A DNA stretch of 64,000 bases. Source: Podospora comata (Eukaryota > Ascomycota > Sordariomycetes > Sordariales > Podosporaceae). Below, piece by piece: positions 44,043-53,600 of the stretch; position 1 is the stretch's first letter; each line of letters starts with the position of its first letter. A program made the translations under genes and the position numbers. The stretch lies in NCBI GenBank assembly GCA_017354895.1, contig CP071493.1:3968001-4032000 (forward strand). Direction: 5' to 3'. Below the pieces are notes generated by a model. The model ran no database searches and was not told where the DNA came from. It saw nothing but the letters and a program-made list of their open reading frames with translations.

Positions 44043-45954
44043 ATGGCGTCACGGCAGCTGAGAAGGTTTTCGCTTTCTTCTTCTGGTATTACTACTCGGG
44101 CTGCTTTTTCTGGGGTGAAACCTAGGTTGTTGTTGTTGTTGTCAGCTACTACACCGAGATTGTTGTCTACGAGTTCGACGAGGATGTCGACGATTGCGAG
44201 TTTCAAGATCCCCAAGGTGGCTAATGAGCCTAATGTATGTTTGTCACTGGTGGTCTGGAATCATGGGAGATAGCTAACAGGCATAGCACCACTACGCCAA
44301 AGGCTCAGCACAGAGAGATGGTCTCGCAGCAGCAGTGGAAGCCCTCCAGAAGAAGGGCCCGTTGCAGGTACCTCTTGTGATTGGAGGGAAAGAGGTATGT
44401 ACTACCCCATCCTCCTTTTCCTCCACTTACCAATATCTAACATCACCCTACCAGATCACCACCGAGTCCACCGCAACCCAATACTCCCCCTCCTCCCACA
44501 CCACCCCAGTAGCGACCTACTCCCTCGCCTCCCCAACCAACATCCGCACCGCCATCTCCTCCGCCCTCGCCGCGCAAGAGTCATGGTCCTCCCTCCCCTT
44601 CGCCGACAGAGCAGCCATCTTCCTCAAGGCAGCAGATCTCATCTCGACTAAATACCGCTACCCCCTCATGGCAGCAACGATGCTAGGCCAAGGGAAAAAC
44701 GCGTGGCAGGCCGAGATCGACGCCGCGGCAGAGCTGGTGGATTTCTTGAGGTTTAACGTCCAGTATGCCGAGGAGCTGTACGCCCGGCAACCGGGACATA
44801 ACAGTCCGGGGGTGTGGAATAGAGTGGAATACCGCCCGCTGGAGGGTTTCGTCTACGCGGTGAGCCCGTTTAATTTCACGGCCATTGCGGGGAATTTACC
44901 GGGTCTGCCGGCGCTGTTGGGGAATGTGGTTGTTTGGAAGCCGAGTGACTACGCAATTGCGAGTAACTGGTTGCTTTATAATATTTTGGTAGAGGCTGGG
45001 TTGCCTAGGGAGGTGATTCAGCTTGTGCCTGGGGACCCGGAGGAGGTGACGAGAGAGGTGCTGGCGCATAGAAAGTTTGCGGCGTTGCATTACACGGGCA
45101 GCACGGCGGTGTTTAGGAAACTGTATGGGGAGATTGGAAAGGGGGTTGCGGAGGGGAGGTATCAGAGTTATCCCAGGATTGTGGGGGAGACGGGGGGGAA
45201 GAACTTTCACTTGGTGCACAGCTCGGCGGATTTGGAGAATGCGGTTGTGCAGACTGTTAGGGGGGCGTTTGAGTACCAGGGGCAGAAGTGTAGTGCTACC
45301 AGTCGGTTGTATGTGCCCAAGTCGAGGTGGGAGGAGTTTAGGGGGAGGTTGGTGGAGGAGACGGAGAGGTTGACGGTTGGGAATCCGTGGGAGCATGAGA
45401 GTTTTGTTGGGCCGGTTATTCATGAGGGGAGTTTTAAGAAGTTGGCGAGGACGATTGATGAGGCGAATGGGGATGAGGAGTTGGAGTTGCTTACGGGGGG
45501 GACGTATGATGGGTCGAAGGGGTGGTTTGTTAAGCCTACTATTTACTTGGCCAAGAAGCCGGATCATAAGCTGTTTTCTACCGAGCTGTTTGGGCCCGTG
45601 TTGACGGTTTATGTCTATGATGACACGACTGATCCGGTTGGGGCGTTTGGGAAGGTGTGCGAGGTTGTGGATGGGGCGACGGATTATGGGTTGACGGGGT
45701 CGGTGTTTGCGGCTGACAGGGCGGCGGTGAGGTTTGCGGAGGAGAAGTTGAGGAATGCGGCGGGTAACTTTTATATCAACTGCAAGAGCACGGGAGCAGT
45801 GGTGGGACAGCAGCCGTTTGGAGGGAGCAGGGCGAGCGGCACCAACGACAAGGCAGGGAGTATCGCCATTTTGGGGAGGTTTGTGAGCATGAGGAGTATC
45901 AAGGAGGAGTTTAACGCCACGACAAAGGTGGCATATCCGAGCAATGAGGTGTGA
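44043..45954 (+). CDS. put2: Delta-1-pyrroline-5-carboxylate dehydrogenase, mitochondrial
   Basis: The predicted protein has 599 residues from exons 44043-44234, 44287-44394 and 44455-45954. It oxidises glutamate semialdehyde/P5C to glutamate with NAD, the second step of proline breakdown in the mitochondrial matrix. The first 47 residues are Arg/Ser/Leu-rich with no acids, a targeting presequence. ALDH-fold landmarks are the Rossmann part VYAVSPFNFTAIAGNLPG, ETGGKNFHLVHSSADLENA with Glu345, FEYQGQKCSATSRLYVP with catalytic Cys379, and PFGGSRASGTNDKAG near the end. The GQKCSA context is typical of the ALDH4 branch. The second intron is 60 bases with no stop, so its retention would insert 20 residues without breaking the frame. 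G-rich third positions from about 44,900 on produce long antisense shadows. Confidence 0.95.
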
Positions 45955-46967
45955 GCTGGAGGGGGAGCACGTGCGAGGGTTGACACGGCCATCTGATTGG
46001 AAGACTTGGTAGATGGTGACATTTACGACCGGAACGAACATTGACAAGCTTCTAGTTCTTCGTTAGGGAGTTTGGGTAGGATGGCTTTGACATACAGATA
46101 ATCAAAACCGGTTACACAATTATTGACGGTCCACGATGGTGGGTGGAGCATGCTGTGAAGGTTTGCCGGGCACATGTGTGAGGCATTGGATGGGCTGTTT
46201 CCCTTCCTCAGGGTATCACCGGGCAAAGGGTTACAGTTGCCCCGAGCCGTTGGCAGATAGACGGGCATCATCACTACCGAATGGTAGTCTCTTTTTGATG
46301 GTCGTGCGAGTGAGATGCTCTGAACGCCCTCGTGGACCCTGATGGTTTCCAAGGGATGGATGATCGACAGGCCCTGTACAGAAAATGGGAGCTATGATCT
46401 TGCCAAGTCGATGACACCCCATTTAGTTTCTTGTAGAAAATGCTTGGCTCTGGGGTGAACTACACAGCCGACTTGACACGAGTGGTGGCCGGCCAATCAA
46501 CTTGGCGGATTCCACCCCGTGCTGCCCAGAAAGGATCGGGACTCGTGAAGCTGAGCACGCGACTGTGCTGCTCTCTTTCCTCGCCAGCCAGCCAGCGATA
46601 GCAACCTTGCGGGCGTGGGCACGGTGTCGCAGATTCGCAGTTGAGCTCCCTCCCGATATCTGCCTTGCCTGCTTCCCGCTGCTTGCTCACACTCAGGTTG
46701 GCGGTCTGGTTGGTTTTATACAGGGTCCTGTTCGTGTGTTTATCCTTCCCCCGGATCTTCAATATAACAACCAACTTATTTTTCCCATTCTTGATCTTTC
46801 TTTCCATCATGGACGATTCCATATTGTAACCTTGTGATTGCCGTCAAGGCCTCGTTTTCCTTGCTTCTTTCATCACCAGTGCTGAGCACGTTTCGTCCCG
46901 GAGCATCGATCCCCAATTTGTTACGCATACATTCATTCGGGTCGCAATCAAGATCAGGTCATTCAAG
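45955..46967. other. Intergenic region
   Basis: This 1.0 kb stretch would hold the P5C dehydrogenase terminator and the bHLH gene promoter. The last 250 bases are C/T-rich. No ORF or RNA gene is supported. Confidence 0.5.
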
Positions 46968-48305
46968 ATGCCTCGAACGACATTACCCCCGACTCCGGCT
47001 TCCTCAACCGACATCAAAGGGAAGGATGGATCAAAGATGGTGTCGCTTCAGATGTCGTTTGAGCTGCCTCCTCCAGCTATAGCTGCCAAACCGACAAACG
47101 CGGCAGCATCTTCATCCCAGACGGTATTTCCAATGCAAGCCAGCGAGACAGTCAAGTCAAGAAAGCGGACGGCTGCTGCTGTTGCTGTTGCTATTCAGCC
47201 TGCCCCAGCGAAGGATGAGTTTGTCCTTCCGCCTCCCCCGACGAGGTCTCGCAAGATCATTCAGATGAAGCCCAAGGAGGAGACGGCAGTGTCGACAACA
47301 TCGACGACAAGGACGGCTGCTGCTGCTGGCAGTTCCAAGTCCAACAACGCAGCCGGCAGTGCTACTACCACGACTACCACCACAACAACCACAGCCGGAA
47401 CCAAGAGAAAACAACCCTCCGCCACGAGCGCCGCAGGGAGGAAAATCGCAAGAAAAACCGCCCACAGCCTCATCGAACGTAGAAGAAGATCAAAAATGAA
47501 TGAGGAGTTTGCCGTTCTCAAAAGCTTGATCCCAGCTTGCACTGGGGAGATGCACAAGCTGGCTATTCTACAGGTAATATGTCCCCCTTTTTTCCCACCC
47601 TTTCCTTCCTATCACTAATGACATACCTGTCCCCAGGCCTCAATCGAATACGTCCGCTACCTCGAAGACTGCGTCAGCCAGCTCAAAGCCCAACGCAGCA
47701 ACACAACATCTGAATCAGAAGCAAACGCGCCCACCCCGACCACTAACACCCTCCCCTCCCCGGTTTTCGCACCGTATATCTCGTCAAGTTCCTCCCCCGA
47801 AGACGTGGAAATGTCAGGGCAATCTCCCTCATCATCTACCTCGGCGGCTCCATCACCGGCGTTTACGCCTACTGTGTCGCACCCTCACTCGAGGTTGCCG
47901 TCTATTTCTCCTGCTTTGTTGCCGCTGGATCAATCCCGGAATCGGCATGGGTCTGTTTCTTCTGTTTCTACGGGCACGGATCATTATAGGTCTGGGTCTT
48001 TCTCGCTTGGGGGGGGAGGGGGTAGTAGTGTCTATGGGACTTCGTCGGCGATGACGAGTCCGGCTTTTGGGCCGCAGCAGGGGGTTGGGTATGGGTATGG
48101 GGGTGGAGGGCTGGGTTCGCAGTTGACTAGTCCGGCGCTGGGGCCGAGGGATTTGGATCAGGAGGCTACGGCTGCGTTGTTGATGTTGAATCAGATGGGG
48201 GGGAGGGGTGGGGGTGGGGGGAGTGGGAATGGGAATGGGAATGGGAATGGGAATGGGGAGCAGAGGGGGCGGGGAATGAGTGTGAGGGATTTGTTGAGTA
48301 CGTAG
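46968..48305 (+). CDS. bHLH transcription factor
   Basis: The predicted protein has 424 residues from exons 46968-47573 and 47637-48305. The intron (GTAATA...CCCAG, branch ACTAAT) falls inside helix 2 and joins LAILQ to ASIEYVRYLEDCVSQLK. The bHLH spans about residues 158-225. The basic part RKTAHSLIERRRRSKMN places His166, Glu170 and Arg174 in the positions that read CANNTG, with Arg174 favouring CACGTG E-boxes. A short leucine-rich helix may extend helix 2. The N-terminus is Ala/Thr/Lys-rich. The C-terminus is Ser/Pro/Gly-rich with repeated TSPA(F/L)GP motifs and a (Gly-Asn)5 run. It resembles the ascomycete DevR/Esc1-like group of developmental bHLH factors, but which one is uncertain. Targets cannot be inferred here. 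Confidence 0.85.
48225..48254 (+). repeat. (GGGAAT)5 microsatellite
   Basis: Five perfect hexamers code for the Gly-Asn run near the end of the bHLH protein. Confidence 0.95.
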
Positions 48306-48343
48306 ACTTGATGGGGGATTGGTAAGGTGGGATTGATGGTGGT

Positions 48344-48456
48344 TGAGATGGGTTGGGATTGGTGACCCTTTGGGGAGTGATGACCATGTGTGAGATTTGG
48401 GATGGATGACCCGCTGAGATGGACTGGGAATGGTGACCCTTCGGGGCTTGATGACC
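48344..48456 (+). repeat. 42-base direct repeat, 71-base period
   Basis: Two 42-base copies (48,344-48,385 and 48,415-48,456) match at 36 positions and share GGTGACCCTT. A degenerate partial copy lies between them. They lie in the expected 3' UTR of the bHLH gene. Confidence 0.8.
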
Positions 48457-50235
48457 CAATGGAGATGACTGGATGAAAGGACGGTGTTGGCAACCAAAGT
48501 TGGACAAGTCAAGATGTTTCATCAAGAGTAGAAACAAAAGTGAGCCCAGCGTGTGGCCTGATAATGATGTACTCTCCCTATCTCTGGGACGAAAAAAAAA
48601 CAGGCGCTGGCTGGGATCAGGAAGGCGTTTACTGTTTTGTGTAATTGGCTGGGTGGCTAACTATTTGTGATGTTTTGCCAGTAGATTTCTCTTTTGTTGT
48701 TGGTCGTCTGAAGTCGGTATTTGTTAGGTAGCTGCATGGTCTTTTCTGGCGCGCGAACTCGGTATCTGACTCGCAACTCAATCCAAGCTGCTCGCTCTTT
48801 CGGTCACAATTGCACCGAGATATTGTGTACATTGAGGATACGCTATGATGACCCGAGGATAAGATAAATGTCAACGATATACAGTTCGCCGCCTAGAGAA
48901 AATCGTTCGAGTTGATGTTTTGTCTGTTCATCATGTTGCGAAGAAAGGGGGATCTTCACAATGGAGGAAACCGTTGCATCAACATAACTCAGGATGGATG
49001 GTTGCAGGTTGGAGGTGTTGGGGGGACTTGAGGGTCAAAGAGACAGGATGACTGACGATTCCGATGGAAAATCGTCCCACGCGTCTGAGCTCTAACGTCT
49101 GTGGCGATTGGTGAAAGTCTGGGGTTTCATCCGAGATCGTACGAGTGCTTGTTTTGGGAGTGCCGTGCCCAAGCTTACACAAGCAAGACAAGCATTATCG
49201 CTTGCGGGTAGCCCCTTGTTGGTGGCACGTGACACCCCTGACTCCAAACAAACATCGACAGAGGAGGAAGACGACCACGAACGTTGACGTAGGAGTTGAA
49301 GCAAGACTGGGTTTTGTTCAGGTTGCGAATGAGGCGATTGGGGGATATGGAACTGGCGGATATGGGGGGGGAGGAAGGCAAAGGTCATCTTGGCAGGGGT
49401 CTAGGTCGAGGTACTCTGTCCAGTGGAAGATGTGACTGACTCTCCTTTGGGAGTGATGGCATGGAGATGATCAGTTTGGAGGTTGCAGGAAGAGGTTGAT
49501 GGATCTGGTATATAACCGTGGATCTCCCTCGTTGTTTTGTGTTCATCTCTCCTCTCAGCATCAGCAAGCACCAGCTTCTATCAACAACAACTTTCACTTC
49601 ATTTTTGTTCTTCGTCGGCTCTGGAAGTCCGACCAACCCATTTACTACAGGAGCCGCACGGCGTGGATCAACCCCAGCAGCGGTATTCTCACCTTTGTAC
49701 ATTCCCTCGCTTTCCCGTTCACCGGCCAGGGGAAAGCGTTCAAGCTTCTCGCCAGCATCATCAACAACATCATCGTCGTCGTCAAGACTCCCTCTCTTCG
49801 CCCTCAAGGTACTCACTTACCCCGCGCACCCTCCCGCCGCTTCCCGGCTCCAACGATTATCTTCATTATCGACTCGGTCCTAAGAAGCCGGCATTCCCTT
49901 CTAGACCGTTACCTGCGCGAGCCGCCCATCACCACCATCACCATCGGTTAGACGACTTTGAAGAAGAAGACGGCAGATCACCCACCGACACATCCTTTCG
50001 TCGGCAGCAGTCAGTCTCACCGCCCCTTGTTCAACCATCATCATCAGCAAAGCCTTCTCGCACCGTCTTCACCTCGTCGGGAAAAGCCCGTCCCCTCCGC
50101 CTCGTCCAGCAATCCCGCAAACGCAGGCCGACAGTCTTTTACGCCCAGCACTCGCACAGTTTCTTGCAGTCGCTGACTTGTATCACGATCAACCAAGACA
50201 CATCCTTTTTGAGTAGTAGCTCTTCAAACGACAAA
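48457..50235. other. Intergenic region and likely leader
   Basis: I see no gene from 48,457 to about 49,500. TATATAA at 49,508-49,514 is followed by a C/T-rich stretch that stays open in the frame of the gene at 50,236 but has no ATG in that frame. It reads best as a long 5' leader of about 0.7 kb. Confidence 0.5.
49508..49514 (+). promoter_or_regulatory. TATA-like element
   Basis: GGTATATAACC precedes a pyrimidine-rich stretch and is the best core-promoter candidate for the gene at 50,236. It lies far from the ATG, so a long leader is implied. Confidence 0.35.
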
Positions 50236-50770
50236 ATGGCTTCCAACCCCGTCATGCCCAAGGTTGCTCCTCCCTTTCCTTCCTCTGCTGCCCCTTCCCC
50301 ATTCCCCAACCCAACCAATCTCCCCCCTCTGCCCCCCTCTCGTCCCACGTATGATAGGGGTATGGGAGCTGGGGAGAGATTTGGTGCTGGTGGACAACAA
50401 CAACAACAACAGCCATTATCATCATCAAACAATAACACACAAGAGAAGCTACTTGCTGACTTACGCCGCCAGGTAAATCTTTTTGTTCTCTCTCTTGCTT
50501 TTGTTCGACGCCCGACGCGAACGATGTGTTGACGTGAGAAATCATTAGCTCGACGACTCCGCGTCGGACGCCTCGTCGGTCGACTCGCGCGGCCGTCGCC
50601 GCCGCAGAAACAACAAGCAGCTCGCCCAGGCTGGCGGCTTGTCCAACCCTGCTGTGCTGCCCCGTCTGGCTGACACCAAGCCTGTGAGGCTTCAGCTTGG
50701 GCTTAACCTTGACGTGGAGGTTGAGCTGAAGGCTAGGCTGCAGGGTGATGTCTCGTTGACACTGCTGTAA
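50236..50770 (+). CDS. Small Pro-rich/basic protein of unknown function
   Basis: The predicted protein has 152 residues from exons 50236-50472 and 50549-50770 (intron GTAAAT...CATTAG). I chose the ATG at 50,236 as the first ATG in the open frame. Residues 1-55 are Pro/Gly-rich with a short poly-Gln. A short helix (QEKLLADLRRQLDDSASDAS) leads into a basic cluster GRRRRRNN. The C-terminus is an amphipathic beta-like segment VRLQLGLNLDVEVELKARLQ ending DVSLTLL. I do not recognise a named family, though this type of hydrophobic C-terminal strand pattern recurs in fungal unknowns. A strong third intron (50,767-50,864, GTAAGC, two CTGAC branch sites, CCAAG) would remove the stop and extend the protein. 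Confidence 0.6.
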
Positions 50771-51659
50771 GCTCTCCTTGACTTTTCTTTTCTTATTGTT
50801 GCTGACGATGTTGTGATGGAAAAAGTCAATAAATGACCCTGACCTGACAATTTTTCTCACCAAGGGTTGAGGAGAAACCCACGGCACGGCCAAAGGAGAG
50901 TGTGAAGTTGGTGCCGGATTTGTTTGGGGTTGTTTATGGGTATAGTAGTAGTCATGAAGGGAAGGTGAAGGAGGAGAGGAAGGAGATGTTTTACATGCGG
51001 ATTGGGCAGATGAGCTTCAGGCAGAACTGGGTTGAACGAGAGGTTAGCAGCTCGCTTACGCTCACGGTTTGCCTGTTGATTCTGGCTTTGGGGATATTGA
51101 TAGGGTTTGTGGTTGGGAAGTGGGTTGATTTGGTGCTTTTTGGAGTTGGGGTTTCGTCAGGGGGTTGTGCAGTGGGATTTGTTGGGATGGATCTTGTTGG
51201 TTCATCAGAAACAGGCTCGACTGGTGTTGTTGTTGGGTCAGCGGCTGGAGAGGGGGTTTCTGTTGTGGTGGGATGGGATTATCACCATGGTAGGAACAGC
51301 GGTACTGAGTATCGCGGCTCTTGGTTGTTGGCTTGACTGCGATCGCCTCCTGCTGAGGATGGATGCCTATGTATAATATACGATGGGCTTGGGTTTGTGT
51401 TTGGGATAGATGAGATTATCAGAGAAAATGGACATTGTGTATTGTTTTCTGGCTTACATTTCTGTCCCCAGGTTTTCCGTGTAAGTGCGAAGTGAGGCTA
51501 TCCCTGACCTTGATGCCAGTACGTAACAACAACTGGCAGCCGTCCCCCACCAAGACGGAAAAAACTTGTTTCCACCCACAACTTGGACCGGGACAAGCCT
51601 TCCATCATAATCCCACAACTCACTCCTGCTTTCATCAATCCAATCGGAACCATCCTCCA
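50771..51659. other. 3' region of the small basic-protein gene
   Basis: This region includes a candidate alternative terminal intron (50,767-50,864) followed by a frame that stays open to 51,336 and contains one hydrophobic stretch. The composition after about 51,050 is G/T-rich and does not look like protein-coding sequence. It may be 3' UTR. Confidence 0.45.
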
Positions 51660-51754
51660 TCGGGTATGGTGTAGCGGTAACATCGTTGACTCTCACTTCT
51701 CAGGAGTGATTGCCTCTCTCTCAACAGCCCCGGGTTCGACTCCCGGTATCCGAG
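51660..51754 (+). tRNA. tRNA-Glu (anticodon CTC) with intron
   Basis: The cloverleaf is complete. The acceptor is TCGGGTA/TATCCGA, the D arm GTGT/ACAT, the anticodon stem GTTGA/TCAAC with loop CTCTCAC (anticodon CTC at 51,692-51,694), and the T arm CCGGG/CCCGG. A 24-base intron (51,696-51,719) sits one base 3' of the anticodon, the normal position, and contains GGAG able to pair with the anticodon. The internal B box is GGTTCGACTCC at 51,733-51,743. Confidence 0.93.
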
Positions 51755-51765
51755 TCACAACATTC

Positions 51766-51778
51766 TTTTTGCATTTTT
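51766..51778 (+). terminator. Pol III terminator of tRNA-Glu
   Basis: Two runs of five T residues (51,766-51,770 and 51,774-51,778) lie 12 bases after the mature tRNA end. Confidence 0.75.
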
Positions 51779-52078
51779 GCATCAGATTTCAGTTTTGTTC
51801 TTTTCTCCTGCCATACATACATAAATAACATTGTGAGTGTGTGTGTCTTTGGTGCAGTGAGAAATGCTCCCGGACTTTGAGACGGTTGATGTGCCTTTCA
51901 AACTTGTACTTCTACAAACCACACACAGTCTTCCTGCTCTGATTGTCTATCGATTACTGACACAGCCAAAGCTGTATCGCTGGTATGTTTTGAAGTTGGC
52001 GCTTTCTCAAACCACCGGAGCATGTCCAGTGCTGGTCTGATTGTCCAAACATAATCCCATCTTCAGACCTCAACAAGT

Positions 52079-52197
52079 ACATACGACCACACCCAGCTGA
52101 AAATACGGCATCCCGTCCGCTCTGCGCGAGTCAAACAGCTGAGGGCCGAATCAGTACTCAGGTGGGTGACCACTGGGGAATCCTCGGTGTTGTATGT
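52079..52197 (+). rRNA. 5S rRNA gene
   Basis: This 119-base gene starts ACATACGACCACACCCAGCT and ends GGTGTTGTATGT, so its ends pair as in the 5S helix I. The blocks CATCCCGTCCGCTCT, GAGGGCCGAATCAGTACT and GGTGGGTGACCACTGGGGAA are the universal 5S core. It closely follows the Neurospora 5S. It is a single dispersed copy, as is usual in Pezizomycotina, lying 325 bases downstream of the tRNA gene. Confidence 0.95.
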
Positions 52198-52203
52198 TTT
52201 TTT
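52197..52203 (+). terminator. Pol III terminator of 5S rRNA
   Basis: A run of seven T residues directly follows the 5S 3' end, with a second T run at about 52,209-52,217. Confidence 0.8.
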
Positions 52204-53600
52204 CCTGGTTTTTTTTTCCCTCTTGAAAAGCTCCACTGACTCCGTACCCAATCTTGACGGCAATTAGACCACGGGTAAGGGGGGCCCCTTTTTAGTACAT
52301 ACCCTGACAGACGACTGTACTCAGCTCAAGATACAACATTGGGGGCTGGGTCTTGATGTTATCTGGCAAATATTATGTTGATTCCTTGACAGGTAAAGAA
52401 TGCGGAAAGGGAGACTGAAGATCCGATATGAGGTCTTGTACAGAGAGCACGGCAACAGTAAATGAAGAAGTAGATCATATTCATTTGTGTCTCGGATGAA
52501 AGTCAACCTGTGAGCTAGATACACAAGACCGAGCTGTTGCTCACGTCAAGACTTGCGAACAGTCAAAACTAGGTGCCCTGCCCTGCCCTGCCTACAGGTA
52601 CGCACAAACACCCGCAGGTCAGAGTGAGTGACCTTCTCATCGACTCGATGTTTGACGCGGGTAACTCGAAGAAGAGGAGGAGGAGTAGGTCGTGGTAGAG
52701 GAGGTGGTTGTGATGGCGGCATTTCTGGGCGGCTGAAATAGCGACCGCCGAGGGGCCACACCCTGGACGGTACAGGATGAATTGCGTGGGGCGTTGCAGT
52801 TGGCGCAGTATATGTCGAGGACGGTATTATAGGGGCCGTCGAGGCAATTTTCCTGTGTATAGTAGGTAGGTGGTTAGTTGGGGGTGAAGCTCAACTTTAA
52901 TTCATGGATGGGAAGATCAAGTTGGGGAGACTGGTGGCAGGTTAGGACTAGATGGAATGTCCTCGGGGGTTTTATTCACGCAGTACCAAACACTTATCGT
53001 CATGATGATGAGCGGGTGTTTGTCTCTGGTTCTGTGAGAAGAGACTTGAAATGGGCTGGAATGTTTTCAAGAGTTACTAGCACCAAAGTAAACAGATGGA
53101 TGGATGGACGACGTTACGAAAAAAGAGGGGAAAAGATAAACCTGACTTTCCATAGAAATAAAGTCCCTATTTATGTTGCAAGCAGAGGAAGCCATGGGAT
53201 GAATGACTGCCTCCTTCAGGTGTGATCGTCACTTGCCTACCATCCAAGATTATTACTACCGGTCAAGAGTCCCGCGTCTAATGAGAAAGCAGCTAGACAA
53301 ATGGAGAATGAGGAAGAAGTTAGGAGGTAGTGACACCACCCAAAGAGGTAGGTAGATGACGTGAGCCCGAACTTTGATAGAGGATGGAAATACACTTCAC
53401 TACTTGTCTCGTTGGGTAACACAAGTAAGTTGGGAGGCTACAATATCATGATAAGAAACAAACAGAGTCTATGGTTGTCACTGGGAGTCATGGTGTGGTT
53501 TGAGCTGACATACACCATGTCTGTCTCTATGATGAAAAGCCCGTATCCCTCACGGCAACACTCGCCCCTGACTTCCTACTCACCCCCCAAAAGACCCCCC
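52204..53600. other. Intergenic region downstream of the PKS
   Basis: This 1.4 kb stretch lies between 5S rRNA and the 3' end of the polyketide synthase gene. It is AT-richer, with only short open frames. No cluster-type gene (P450, transporter, regulator, thioesterase) is visible here. Confidence 0.55.

Noticed and set aside
44896-46047. 383-codon open frame antisense to P5C dehydrogenase
   Set aside because: It is a shadow from G-rich third positions of the real gene; the product is rich in Pro, Arg, Leu and His with no motif.
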